Shown: piece by piece, positions 1 to 7,944 of the stretch
How the letters are laid out: each line of letters begins with the position of its first letter
How positions within the stretch are numbered: the stretch's first letter is position 1
Source: Candidatus Acidiferrales bacterium
GTDB taxonomy: Bacteria; Acidobacteriota; Terriglobia; Acidoferrales; UBA7541
Direction: 5' to 3'
Assembly: GCA_030043155.1 (NCBI GenBank)
Contig: JASHYE010000273.1
Location: 1 to 7,974, forward strand
DNA: 7,974 nucleotides
The notes under the pieces: model-generated
The model's database searches: none
Seen by the model: only the letters and a program-made list of their open reading frames with translations
Told to the model about the DNA's origin: nothing
Position numbers and translations under genes: made by a program

Positions 1-24
1 ATGCAATATAGAATAATCTATGTT

Positions 25-78
25 CTATTGGAAAACAATAGGACTCTCGCAAGTGGCCCATCGCAAATTGGGCTATTG
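25..78. repeat. Clustered CTATTG motifs with two small hairpins upstream of gene 1
   Basis: The hexamer CTATTG occurs at 25-30 and again at 73-78, with its reverse complement CAATAG at 36-41. The first and third form a hairpin with loop GAAAA, which can be extended to eight pairs (23-43) if one G-T pair is allowed. A second hairpin pairs 54-60 (TGGCCCA) with 69-75 (TGGGCTA), with one G-T pair and an eight-base loop. These could be an operator for gene 1 or the 3' structure of a gene left of the window. No long T run follows either hairpin, so a terminator call is not supported. Chance is a real alternative in an AT-rich leader. Confidence 0.3.
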
Positions 79-126
79 TAGTTTGCCGGAACACAACATC
101 CGAAGGCGCCGTCGCGAAAAAATCGA

Positions 127-156
127 TTCTTCGTCCGCCCGCAAAGAGAGTAAAAT
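127..156 (+). promoter_or_regulatory. Tentative promoter of the propeller gene
   Basis: A good -10 element TAAAAT lies at 151-156. The matching -35 is poor: TTCTTC at 127-132, 18 bases upstream. Transcription would start near 163 and give a leader of about 20 bases that just contains the AGGAGG ribosome binding site, which is a coherent arrangement. The bases around the -10 (TAAAATTCGC, 151-160) closely match the stronger promoter of the next gene (TAGAATTCGC, 3487-3496), which gives some support. Confidence 0.3.
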
Positions 157-170
157 TCGCGGTCACCCTC

Positions 171-176
171 AGGAGG
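171..176 (+). promoter_or_regulatory. Ribosome binding site of the propeller gene
   Basis: A full AGGAGG Shine-Dalgarno sequence lies six bases before the ATG at 183. It fixes that ATG as the start. Confidence 0.85.
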
Positions 177-182
177 CCACTG

Positions 183-3100
183 ATGTCGATTAAGCCACTA
201 TTGAAGGTATGGTCCGCTATTTTTGCGCTCGCCTGCATGCTTGCTTTCACATTTTCTTCGAACGCCCAGACTCTTACGAAGGATTCGCTGCAAGGGATGG
301 AATGGCGACTTGTCGGTCCTTTCCGCGGAGGCCGCGTCGAAGCCGTCGCGGGAATTCCCGGCAATCCGTACGTCTATTATTTTGGCGCGGTAGCCGGCGG
401 GCTCTGGAAAACCGTCGATGGCGGCGTGGACTGGACGCCGATCTTCGACAAGGAATCGAACCCATCCATTGGCGCTATCGCGATTGCACCTTCCGACCCG
501 AACGTAATCTATGTCGGCACGGGCGAACCGTGTTTTCGCGGTGATATCACGTATGGCAATGGAGTGTACAAGTCAGTTGATGCGGGGAAAACCTGGACGC
601 ATATCGGCCTCGAAGACTCACGGCATATCGGCAGAATCTTGATCGATCCACAAAATCCGGACATCGTCTACGTCGCTGCTATCGGGCACGCATTCGGGCC
701 GAACGAAGAGCGTGGTGTCTTTCGCAGCGCCGATGGAGGCAAGACCTGGCAAAAGGTCCTCTTCAAAGATGACAAGACCGGCGCGGTCGACATCGAATTT
801 GCCGGCGGCAATCCTCACATCATCTATGCCGCGATGTATCAGGTGATCCGCAAGCCGTGGGATATTATCAGCGGCGGACCGGGCAGCAGCCTTTATAAAT
901 CCAGCGATGGCGGCTCAACCTGGCAACAAATCAAGGGCCATGGCTTCCCCGATGTGCTACTAGGGAAAATCGGCATTGCGACGTCCGCAGCGGATCCGCA
1001 GCGGGTGTATGCACTCGTTGAGGCGGCACAAGACAAGGGTGGTCTGTACGTTTCGCACGATCAGGGCGATACCTGGCAATTTGTTAACGGCGACCACCGG
1101 CTGATCCAGCGCGCATTTTATTACATTCATGTGTTCGCTGATCCAACAGATGCCGACAGGATTTATGTACAGGATGTCGGTTCATACCGTTCGATCGATG
1201 CTGGAAAAGACTGGGAGCAAATTCGAGTTCCGCACGGTGATAACCACGCACTTTGGATTGATCCGAAAGATCCGAAACGCTTGATCGCAGGCAACGATGG
1301 TGGCGCGACAATTTCCGTTGATGGCGGGGAGAGTTGGACCGCACAGGACAATCAGCCGACAGCGCAGTTCTATCACGTTGCTGCAGACGATCAGTTTCGT
1401 TATTACCTCTACGGCGCGCAACAGGACAACTCGACGGTCGCTATTGCAAGCAGCACCGACCATGGCTCCATCGGCCGGCAGGACTGGTATGACGTAGGCG
1501 GCGGTGAGAGCGGCTATATTGCGCCTCTTCCGCAAGGGAAAATTGTCTATGCGGGCGGAAACTACGGAATCATTACGCGCTGGGATAAGCAAACGGAAGA
1601 AGCGCACATGATTTCGCCTTATCCCGTGAACGCGGATGGTTCGGGCGCAGCGGACAACAAGTATCGCTTCCAGTGGACCGAGCCCATCCTCACATCGCCG
1701 TTTGACTCGCACGAGCTTTACATCGCCGCGCAAGTGCTTTTCAAGAGCACCGACGAAGGCCAGACATGGACAATCATTAGCCCCGATTTGACCCGCAATG
1801 ATAAAAGCAAAGAGCAGGTACCCGGCGGACCAATTACGAAGGACAGCACCAGCGTCGAATTCTACGACACGATTTTCACTGTTGCTCTATCGCCCATTGA
1901 TCGTGGCCTCATTTGGGCAGGCAGCGATGACGGACTTGTGCACGTCACGCGCGATGGCGGAAAGAATTGGACCGACGTTACGCCGAAGGACATGCCTGCC
2001 TGGAGCAAAATCAGCATGATCGAGGCTTCGCCGTTCGATGCCGGGACGGCATATGTTGCAGTCGACAGGCACATGCTGGATAACCTTGCTCCGTACGCTT
2101 ACAAGACGAGCGATTTCGGCAAGACATGGACTACGATCACGGACGGCATTCCGAACGGCTCGTTCCTGCGTTCCATTCGCGAAGATCCCAAGCGAAAGGG
2201 ATTGCTCTATGCCGGAACGGAAACCGGCGTGTTCGTTTCCTTTGACGACGGCGCGCGATGGCAATCGCTGCAACTCAATCTGCCCGTGGTTCCGGTTCAC
2301 GACCTCATCGTCCACGGCGACGATCTGGCAATCGCCACGCACGGTCGCTCGTTTTGGGTATTGGACGACATTTCGCCGCTTCGCCAGCTGAAGCCCAGCG
2401 ACCTGGATGCAGATGTGCACCTGTTCCAGCCCGCGCCCGCATATCGGACGCGCGGCGGAGGCTTCTTCCGCGCACGAGGGGCAATCGGGTCGAATCCGCC
2501 CAACGGAGTCATTATCGACTACTCATTGAAGTCTGCACCGAAGGGCGACATCACGATGGAGATTCTTGACGCGAAGGGGCAAGTCGTCCAGAAATTCTCC
2601 AGCAAGCAGGAACACGGAGCGGGGACGCAAGCATCCTTCAGGGCGCGCACGACCCTGCCACTTCCGAAGAAATCAGGCTTGAATCGTTACGTCTGGGACA
2701 TGCAATACCCCATGCCTCTGTCCGTACCCAACGCACAGTACGATGGCGGGTTCCTGACGGGGATTCTGGCACTGCCGGGGAAATATGAGGTGAAACTGAC
2801 CGTGGACGGCACTTCGTACACGTCACCTATCGAGTTGCAGATGGATCCGCGGGCGAAAATCTCTGAAGCCGATCTTCAGAAGCAATTCACGGTCGGACAG
2901 GAAGCTCGAAATCTCGAAGAGACCGATCACACCATGGTTCTCGAAATTCGCGACTTGCGCAGTCAACTTGATGCGCTCGAAAGCAGGCTCGGCAAGAGCG
3001 AGGGCGATAACGCGGTCCGCACTTCGGCCGACGACATCAAAAAGAAGCTCGATACAATTGAGAACCAGTTGATCTCCGTGAAGTCTACCGCAAACGAAGA

Positions 3101-3356
3101 TCAGCTCAATTATGGAAACCTGTTGAGCGATCAGTTGGCTCAATTGGAAGACGTCATCGATGATGCCGACGCTGCCGTGCCGCAGGCGGACGTCGATCAG
3201 CTGGCTGTTTTCCGCGGTCAAATGGAAAAGCTCGAAACGGATTGGCAGAACATTACGAAAACGGATCTCGCCGACCTGAATGAGCTGATGCGCAAAAACC
3301 ATGTGGCGTCGATCGGTATTTCCGCGCCGATTGCGAGCGGCGACTCGGACAACTGA
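183..3356 (+). CDS. Exported VPS10/sortilin-like beta-propeller protein with BNR (Asp-box) repeats
   Basis: This is a 1057-residue exported protein of the family often annotated 'glycosyl hydrolase, BNR repeat' or 'VPS10 domain-containing protein'. Residues 1-28 look like a signal peptide: basic start, hydrophobic core 11-24, cleavage after SNA. Eleven Asp boxes (S/T-x-D-x-G-x-x-W) begin at residues 77, 131, 182, 240, 291, 337, 378, 522, 589, 642 and 686, implying one large or two smaller beta-propellers. The family signature [19 protein letters not shown] closes the propeller (718-736). An Ig-like, FlgD-type domain follows at about 745-890, then a heptad-rich helical tail at about 895-1040. 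The layout and the C-terminal end look normal and complete for this family. I see no sialidase catalytic Arg triad or Tyr-Glu pair, so binding is a better guess than glycoside hydrolysis. Its biochemical role is unknown; peptide binding, as in sortilin, is inference. The start is set by AGGAGG at 171-176. Confidence 0.9.
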   Translation: MSIKPLLKVWSAIFALACMLAFTFSSNAQTLTKDSLQGMEWRLVGPFRGGRVEAVAGIPGNPYVYYFGAVAGGLWKTVDGGVDWTPIFDKESNPSIGAIAIAPSDPNVIYVGTGEPCFRGDITYGNGVYKSVDAGKTWTHIGLEDSRHIGRILIDPQNPDIVYVAAIGHAFGPNEERGVFRSADGGKTWQKVLFKDDKTGAVDIEFAGGNPHIIYAAMYQVIRKPWDIISGGPGSSLYKSSDGGSTWQQIKGHGFPDVLLGKIGIATSAADPQRVYALVEAAQDKGGLYVSHDQGDTWQFVNGDHRLIQRAFYYIHVFADPTDADRIYVQDVGSYRSIDAGKDWEQIRVPHGDNHALWIDPKDPKRLIAGNDGGATISVDGGESWTAQDNQPTAQFYHVAADDQFRYYLYGAQQDNSTVAIASSTDHGSIGRQDWYDVGGGESGYIAPLPQGKIVYAGGNYGIITRWDKQTEEAHMISPYPVNADGSGAADNKYRFQWTEPILTSPFDSHELYIAAQVLFKSTDEGQTWTIISPDLTRNDKSKEQVPGGPITKDSTSVEFYDTIFTVALSPIDRGLIWAGSDDGLVHVTRDGGKNWTDVTPKDMPAWSKISMIEASPFDAGTAYVAVDRHMLDNLAPYAYKTSDFGKTWTTITDGIPNGSFLRSIREDPKRKGLLYAGTETGVFVSFDDGARWQSLQLNLPVVPVHDLIVHGDDLAIATHGRSFWVLDDISPLRQLKPSDLDADVHLFQPAPAYRTRGGGFFRARGAIGSNPPNGVIIDYSLKSAPKGDITMEILDAKGQVVQKFSSKQEHGAGTQASFRARTTLPLPKKSGLNRYVWDMQYPMPLSVPNAQYDGGFLTGILALPGKYEVKLTVDGTSYTSPIELQMDPRAKISEADLQKQFTVGQEARNLEETDHTMVLEIRDLRSQLDALESRLGKSEGDNAVRTSADDIKKKLDTIENQLISVKSTANEDQLNYGNLLSDQLAQLEDVIDDADAAVPQADVDQLAVFRGQMEKLETDWQNITKTDLADLNELMRKNHVASIGISAPIASGDSDN

Positions 3357-3463
3357 GGTCCGACCCGACACAATTCGCGTCGCGGCAAAAATCATTCGTC
3401 TCGTATCCGTTAACAGAGCATCTGTGCGTTTGTGTTGGTCCGAGGCCTAACCTACAGACAATG

Positions 3464-3492
3464 TTGACCGGCTTTTGCCGTGAGGCTAGAAT
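3464..3492 (+). promoter_or_regulatory. Sigma70-type promoter of the CocE-like gene, apparently leaderless
   Basis: A -35 element TTGACC (3464-3469, five of six consensus bases) and a -10 element TAGAAT (3487-3492, five of six) are separated by the ideal 17 bases. The -10 ends ten bases before the ATG at 3503. Transcription should therefore begin at about 3499-3503, on or just before the start codon, leaving no room for a ribosome binding site. The only SD-like string, GAGG at 3482-3485, lies upstream of the -10 and would not be transcribed. Confidence 0.7.
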
Positions 3493-3502
3493 TCGCCGCA
3501 TT

Positions 3503-5509
3503 ATGCGAACATCCAGAGTGCTTCCGGGAATTCCCGTGATCATCCTTGTCGCTGCGTTAGTGCTGGCGCGGCCATCCTTCAGCCAAGGGCCGCGATATCA
3601 GCCGGACCCGCAGCTCGTCGCGCAACGCAACGCCCTGGAGAAAGAACTCGAATCGATTGCCGTTATCGACCGCAAAGTGATGGTCTCCATGCGTGACGGC
3701 AAGAAGATGGCGGCCGACATTTACCGCCCCAAGGGCGACGCTTCAAAATATCCCGCGATTTTTGTCCGTACGCCGTACAACTTCAATTTTTGGGACATTC
3801 AAAATGGCGCGCCCGCGGACATGAGCCAGCAGATTGAAGCCGTAAAGCGCGGCTATGCCTATGTTGAGATGCAAGAGCGCGGACATTTTTTCTCGCAAGG
3901 AAATTACGACATTCTTGGCCCTCCGCTGACGGATGGTTCGGATGAGGTTAATTGGATTACTTCTCAGCCGTGGTCGAATGGAAATGTGGGCACGACGGGC
4001 TGCTCGTCCACGGCGGAGTGGCAACTCGGAGTGGTCGCGCAGAATGATCCCGGCCTCACGACCTTCAACGTTCAAGGATTTGGCGCGGGAGTCGGACGCG
4101 TCGGGCCATATTACGAGCAGGGGAACTGGTACCGCGGCGGCGCCGTGCAGATGCTTTTTATTACGTGGCTCTATGGCGAGCAGAATCAAGTTCGCCCGAT
4201 GTTCCCTGACGATGCCAGCCAGGAAGAATTGATCCGTGCCTCGCGCGCCTTCGATCTTGCGGCGCATTTTCCGCCAGTGGATTGGTCCACGGCGCTCTGG
4301 CATTTGCCGGAGATGGACATCATCAAGGCTGTCGACGGTCCGCATGGAATTTTCGCCGACCAAACGCCTGTGGCCACTGGTGGCGCGATGATCAAGCGCA
4401 CGCCAAATGATCCGGCGTGGTACAAAAGCGGCCTGTGGAACGACAGCATGCCGGTCAAAAAGCCAGGACTCTGGTTCATGAGTTGGTACGATGTTTCGGT
4501 GTCTCCGAATCTTGCCGCTTACAACTTCGTCCGCCGCACCGCGCCCGCTGAGATTGGCAACGAGCAATACGCGATCATCGCGCCGGTTCTGCACTGCGCC
4601 TACACGCGAGCGACGCAAGATACGATGATCGGCGATCTCAGCGTCGGCGACGCGCGTCTCGACTACGACAACATCATGTACGGCTGGTTTGACCATTTTC
4701 TGAAAGGCGAAGACAACGGCGTTCTGCAGCAGATGCCGAAGGTACTCTATTATGTCGTTGGAGAAAACCGCTGGGAATCATCATCAACTTGGCCACCGGA
4801 AGGCGCGCAGACGATGACCTTTTACCTGAACAGTGAAGGGCGCGCCAACACGTTGTACGGAGACGGCTCCCTTGCGGAGAATGCACCTTTAGCCGATCAC
4901 TCCGACAATTTTGTCTACGATCCGGGGAATCCGGTTCCCACTTACGGCGGAGGAGGCTGCTGCGAAGGCAACGCTGTGCACTTCGGCTCGTATGATCAGC
5001 GGCCAATCGAGGCACGCAACGATGTTCTTGTGTACACCACGCCGCCTTTTACCAGCGGCACGGAGATGAGCGGTCCGATTAATGTCTCGCTCTACGTTTC
5101 ATCGAGCACCAAGGACACCGATTTCACTTTTCGTGTCGACGATGTATATCCTGATGGCCGCGCATTCAATCTGATCGAAAACATTCAGCGCATGCGCTAC
5201 CGCGACGGGTACGACAAACCGCCGGTCTGGACGGAACCCGGGCGCGTCTACAAAGTGACGTTTCAGCCGATCGATTTCAGTAATTATTTTGCGCCGGGCC
5301 ACCGGCTGCGCCTTGAAATTTCCAGCAGCAATTTCCCACGCTTCGACCGCAATCTGAACACCGGCGGGAACAATTACGACGAAACGAATTTCGTCATCGC
5401 GCACAACTCGGTCCATCATTCGAGCGAATATCCGTCAAAAATTACAATCACCATTGTGCCGAACCCTCATCCGTGGGATTTTGCTGAGAATAACATTGTG
5501 CAGAAGTAA
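3503..5509 (+). CDS. Secreted CocE/NonD-family (S15-like) alpha/beta hydrolase
   Basis: This is a 668-residue serine hydrolase of the X-Pro dipeptidyl-peptidase / cocaine esterase / alpha-amino-acid ester hydrolase superfamily. Residues 1-27 form a signal peptide (core at 10-22, cleavage after SFS). The alpha/beta hydrolase domain spans about 55-415. RTPY at 89-92 supplies the usual oxyanion-hole Tyr92. The nucleophile is probably Ser168 in GCSST, with Asp330 in WYD and His364 in LHC completing the triad. The C-terminal jelly-roll (X-Pro peptidase C-terminal type) covers about 435-655 and includes GGGGCC and DQRP (about 482-502). Substrate is unknown: peptides, amino-acid esters and beta-lactam-like amides are all used by relatives. 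An in-frame ATG at 3461 was rejected as the start because it lies upstream of the -35 element and would put 14 charged, non-signal residues ahead of the export signal. The gene follows gene 1 by 146 bases but appears to have its own promoter. No obvious intrinsic terminator follows it. Confidence 0.9.
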   Translation: MRTSRVLPGIPVIILVAALVLARPSFSQGPRYQPDPQLVAQRNALEKELESIAVIDRKVMVSMRDGKKMAADIYRPKGDASKYPAIFVRTPYNFNFWDIQNGAPADMSQQIEAVKRGYAYVEMQERGHFFSQGNYDILGPPLTDGSDEVNWITSQPWSNGNVGTTGCSSTAEWQLGVVAQNDPGLTTFNVQGFGAGVGRVGPYYEQGNWYRGGAVQMLFITWLYGEQNQVRPMFPDDASQEELIRASRAFDLAAHFPPVDWSTALWHLPEMDIIKAVDGPHGIFADQTPVATGGAMIKRTPNDPAWYKSGLWNDSMPVKKPGLWFMSWYDVSVSPNLAAYNFVRRTAPAEIGNEQYAIIAPVLHCAYTRATQDTMIGDLSVGDARLDYDNIMYGWFDHFLKGEDNGVLQQMPKVLYYVVGENRWESSSTWPPEGAQTMTFYLNSEGRANTLYGDGSLAENAPLADHSDNFVYDPGNPVPTYGGGGCCEGNAVHFGSYDQRPIEARNDVLVYTTPPFTSGTEMSGPINVSLYVSSSTKDTDFTFRVDDVYPDGRAFNLIENIQRMRYRDGYDKPPVWTEPGRVYKVTFQPIDFSNYFAPGHRLRLEISSSNFPRFDRNLNTGGNNYDETNFVIAHNSVHHSSEYPSKITITIVPNPHPWDFAENNIVQK

Positions 5510-5516
5510 AGCTCAC

Positions 5517-5540
5517 AAAAAACCACTCAAATGATGGTTT
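5517..5540 (-). terminator. Weak terminator-like hairpin for the M1 transcript
   Basis: AAACCA (5520-5525) pairs with TGGTTT (5535-5540) around a nine-base loop. Read on the minus strand, the hairpin runs into six Ts, as expected of an intrinsic terminator. The stem is short and AT-rich, and it lies about 130 bases beyond the M1 stop, so this is tentative. Confidence 0.25.
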
Positions 5541-5624
5541 GAACTGCGCCGTTGCGGTGGGTGCCTGACAATACTCGGTTAAACTGAACTAGGGGAATAC
5601 AGGCCGGCTAAGTTGAGGAGAGAA

Positions 5625-5684
5625 ATGCCGAAACTGATCGTGCGTTCTTCTTTGCCTTCTTTCCCCGAACTTATTCCTTGCTAA
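5625..5684 (+). CDS. Possible 19-codon mini-ORF with strong Shine-Dalgarno, unrecognised
   Basis: GAGGAG at 5615-5620 lies four bases before an ATG that opens a 19-residue reading frame ending in TAA at 5682-5684. The peptide (MPKLIVRSSLPSFPELIPC) matches nothing I recognise. It overlaps the last 14 bases of the convergent M1 gene. It could be a real small peptide, the 5' remnant of a gene lost when this junction formed, or chance. I found no convincing promoter just upstream, so it might depend on read-through from the hydrolase gene. Confidence 0.15.
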   Translation: MPKLIVRSSLPSFPELIPC

Positions 5685-7365
5685 TGTCGATGTAGTAGAG
5701 GTCAGTGGCGACGTCGAACTGATCTTTTGACAGAGGCGTCTTCATCGTCTGCCACTCCGTTGTGGGATGAATGATCTGCCAGCGGTCTTCAGGTTCGGTC
5801 GATGAGCCGACGCGAACCGGCATGGCAAAATCGGGCTCGTCCACTTTCCAGCGATAGGCCACCGTGCCGTTCATGCTATTGAATTTCAACTCCAACGTCG
5901 GTATCGCCGTGTGGCGAAGGTATTGATTGAAAATGGGCGTGAGGTTCATTCCTGCCTGTTGATTGAAATAGGCAACGACATCCTCGGTCATGATCGAGTG
6001 ATATTTGAAGTGCTGATAGAAATTGTGCAGTAGCGTGAACCAGCGCTGATCGTCATTGACGATGCTGCGAAGCGTGTTAATGAAAAGCGCACCTTTGAAA
6101 TATTGATCTTCCGGCGGGTCGTAGAGAACGCCACGCGGGCCGACGATGGAACGCTGATCGCGGACTTTTGATTTGTAGCCATTCAGATATTTGAGTGCGG
6201 CGTCGCGGCCCCAGCGATATTCCACATAAAGAGATTCGAGGTAAGTGGCCCATGCTTCATGAATCCACATGTCGGAGACGTCGGCGGCATTGATGCTGTT
6301 GCCGAACCATTCGTGCGCGCTTTCATGGATGATGATGAAGTCGAACTTAGGGCTGATGCCGACGCCGGTCCAGTCACGACCCAGATAGCCGTTCGTGAAG
6401 TGATTGCCGTAGGTGACTGCGCTCTGGTGCTCCATGCCGGAGTAAGGCACTTCGATGAGTTTGTAGCCGTCCTTCTTGAATGGATATTCGCCGAAATAAT
6501 GTTGGTAGGCTTCCAACATGCCCTTGGCTTGGGCGAACTGCGTTTTGGCTTTGTCGAGGTCCTCGGGCAGCGCATAGAAGTCGAGCGGAAGGCTGCCGAG
6601 CCGGTCGGAAAAGTGGACATAGTTGCCCACATTGAGTGATACGTCGTAATTATTGATGGGATAATGCACAAACCAATCCCAGCGGGTGTAGCCGTCCCCG
6701 AGGTCCGTCTTGCCGATGAATTTGCCATTGGAAACGTCGATAAGGCTGTTGGGAATCGCGATGCTGATTTCCATGCTTTGCACGCGGTCGCGCCATTGTT
6801 CTTTGTTCGGCCACCAGACGCTGGCGCCGACGCCTTCGCAAGCCGTGTAAATCCAGGGATGCCCTGATGGGTCCTGGCCGAAGGTAAATCCGCCAAAGCG
6901 GCCACCGCTTACCGGGTGGCCGGAATAGTAAAAGTCGATTGAGTAGGTTTTGCCGGCACGAAGCGTTTCGGGAAAATCGATGAAGACAGCGCCGAACTGG
7001 CGTTCGTATTTCAGCGGCGTTGTGCCCAAAAGGATTTTGTCGACGTTGAGATTCGGCGTGAGATCCAACTGGATGCGATTACCGTCTTGCAGCATTTTGA
7101 AGCGAACAGTGTTCTTTCCGCTGATGAATTTTTTATCTGGATCAACGCGAATGTCCAGGTGGTAGAAGAGCAGGTGGTTGTTGGCGCGATAAGGTCCGTA
7201 TCCACCCCGTAAAAGCTGAGCTTGCGTGGGAGGCGCGCCGGGCTGCCGTCGTACGTAAGAGGAGGCCCGTTGCTGCTGCAAACTTTGCGCCCCGAGCGGA
7301 GTCGCACCGCATAAAAGCAAAGAAACAACGCCGAGAAATTTTGTACAGAGAGACGATTTGAACAT
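5671..7365 (-). CDS. Secreted M1-family zinc metallopeptidase (aminopeptidase type)
   Basis: This is a 564-residue gluzincin of family M1, expected to remove N-terminal residues from peptides outside the cytoplasm. A signal peptide covers about residues 1-26 (core 10-25, cleavage after PLGA). The N-terminal beta-rich M1 domain spans about 60-255 and the catalytic domain about 265-490. The zinc site is intact: HESAH gives His347, Glu348 and His351, and Glu370 in WIHEAW is the third ligand with the exact 18-residue spacing. SGMEH (309-313) stands where most M1 enzymes have GAMEN. Tyr422 in DQYFKG is the likely transition-state tyrosine. After about residue 490 there is only a short beta-rich tail; the large helical C-terminal domain of PepN-type enzymes is absent, so this is a short M1. 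The start is supported by AAAGG seven bases upstream. It converges on the hydrolase gene with a 161-base spacer. Exact specificity cannot be read from the sequence. Confidence 0.93.
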   Translation of the reverse strand: MFKSSLCTKFLGVVSLLLCGATPLGAQSLQQQRASSYVRRQPGAPPTQAQLLRGGYGPYRANNHLLFYHLDIRVDPDKKFISGKNTVRFKMLQDGNRIQLDLTPNLNVDKILLGTTPLKYERQFGAVFIDFPETLRAGKTYSIDFYYSGHPVSGGRFGGFTFGQDPSGHPWIYTACEGVGASVWWPNKEQWRDRVQSMEISIAIPNSLIDVSNGKFIGKTDLGDGYTRWDWFVHYPINNYDVSLNVGNYVHFSDRLGSLPLDFYALPEDLDKAKTQFAQAKGMLEAYQHYFGEYPFKKDGYKLIEVPYSGMEHQSAVTYGNHFTNGYLGRDWTGVGISPKFDFIIIHESAHEWFGNSINAADVSDMWIHEAWATYLESLYVEYRWGRDAALKYLNGYKSKVRDQRSIVGPRGVLYDPPEDQYFKGALFINTLRSIVNDDQRWFTLLHNFYQHFKYHSIMTEDVVAYFNQQAGMNLTPIFNQYLRHTAIPTLELKFNSMNGTVAYRWKVDEPDFAMPVRVGSSTEPEDRWQIIHPTTEWQTMKTPLSKDQFDVATDLYYIDISKE

Positions 7366-7372
7366 TACTCTG

Positions 7373-7377
7373 CCTTT
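7373..7377 (-). promoter_or_regulatory. Ribosome binding site of the M1 peptidase gene
   Basis: On the minus strand AAAGG lies seven bases before the ATG (complement of 7363-7365). The position is normal and supports the chosen start. I could not identify a convincing promoter for this gene in the bases further upstream. Confidence 0.7.
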
Positions 7378-7944
7378 AGATGAGATCTTCTGAATGCCTA
7401 TATGCGTAAAAACAGTGCGAGTGTATCATTTCGACGAAAAACGAGTGAGTTAGTATTTCCGTGGAAAGGAAACCGTCGAATATCTGACTGTGGGCAACGG
7501 AATTGATCTGCCGTGTCAAAAACAACAGCTGCAATTTACGTTTTAGGTTTTTCGGCAATTCCGCGAAAAATTCGATATTTACGGGCAATGCCCTGACTTG
7601 GACAAAATCCGGACTGGCTGGCGGAAAACTCGGTCGCGTGCGAAACTTTTCCCGCCGCAAGAAATTTCGTTGCTTACTGGGAATCCATCTGTTCGGTTGA
7701 TAGTGCGTGGCAGCTGAGTACTCTTGAGCTGTTGTTTTAATCGAAGAAGACAAATCCTTTCAACCATTCGGTACACGAGAGTGAGCGGGGAATGAACAGG
7801 ATATACAACGCTGTGCATGGAATGACTCCGGTCTTCATTTCAACCAACGGGAAAACAGCATTTCCCCTCACGACAGGCTGCCGACATACTAGCTATCGCT
7901 CGACTCGCAGGCGGCACCGCCAGAGCCAAATTGCGCTCCCAACT
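7378..7944. other. Gene-poor intergenic stretch with small inverted repeats
   Basis: No convincing gene is visible here. The stretch is more AT-rich than the three genes, and its open frames lack family resemblance, good starts and matching codon use. Two perfect inverted repeats stand out: TTTCC-GT-GGAAA at 7456-7467, about 90 bases upstream of the M1 start and so possibly an operator for it, and TTTTTCG (7548-7554) pairing with CGAAAAA (7564-7570) around a nine-base loop, a weak terminator-like structure on either strand. The region must hold the M1 promoter and the leader of a gene to the right. Confidence 0.5.

Noticed and set aside
222..236. Possible lipoprotein signal at Cys18 of the propeller protein
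   Set aside because: The residues before the Cys (Ala-Leu-Ala) do not fit a good lipobox and the Cys sits mid-core; ordinary signal peptidase I cleavage after SNA fits better.
1182..1733. 183-codon antisense frame within the propeller gene
   Set aside because: Same reason: it is opposite a well-supported gene and has no family features or ribosome binding site that I could see.
3357..3463. Terminator after the propeller gene
   Set aside because: The spacer has only very short complementary segments and no T run after them, so no intrinsic terminator can be supported.
3461..3502. Upstream in-frame ATG that would lengthen the CocE-like hydrolase by 14 residues
   Set aside because: It lies before the -35 element, has no Shine-Dalgarno sequence, and would place a charged non-signal segment in front of the signal peptide.
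3743..4696. 317-codon antisense frame within the hydrolase gene
   Set aside because: It lies wholly inside a gene with clear domain evidence and shows no recognisable motif; long antisense frames are common opposite GC-biased codons.
7306..7311. Possible lipoprotein signal at Cys19 of the M1 protein
   Set aside because: Leucine directly precedes the Cys, which lipoprotein signal peptidase does not normally accept; cleavage after PLGA is a better fit.
7376..7753. 125-codon minus-strand frame ending just before the M1 start
   Set aside because: It begins with TTG rather than ATG, its only SD-like bases sit too close to that start, codon use is AT-rich unlike the neighbours, and the protein resembles no family. 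The position just before the M1 gene is suggestive but not enough.
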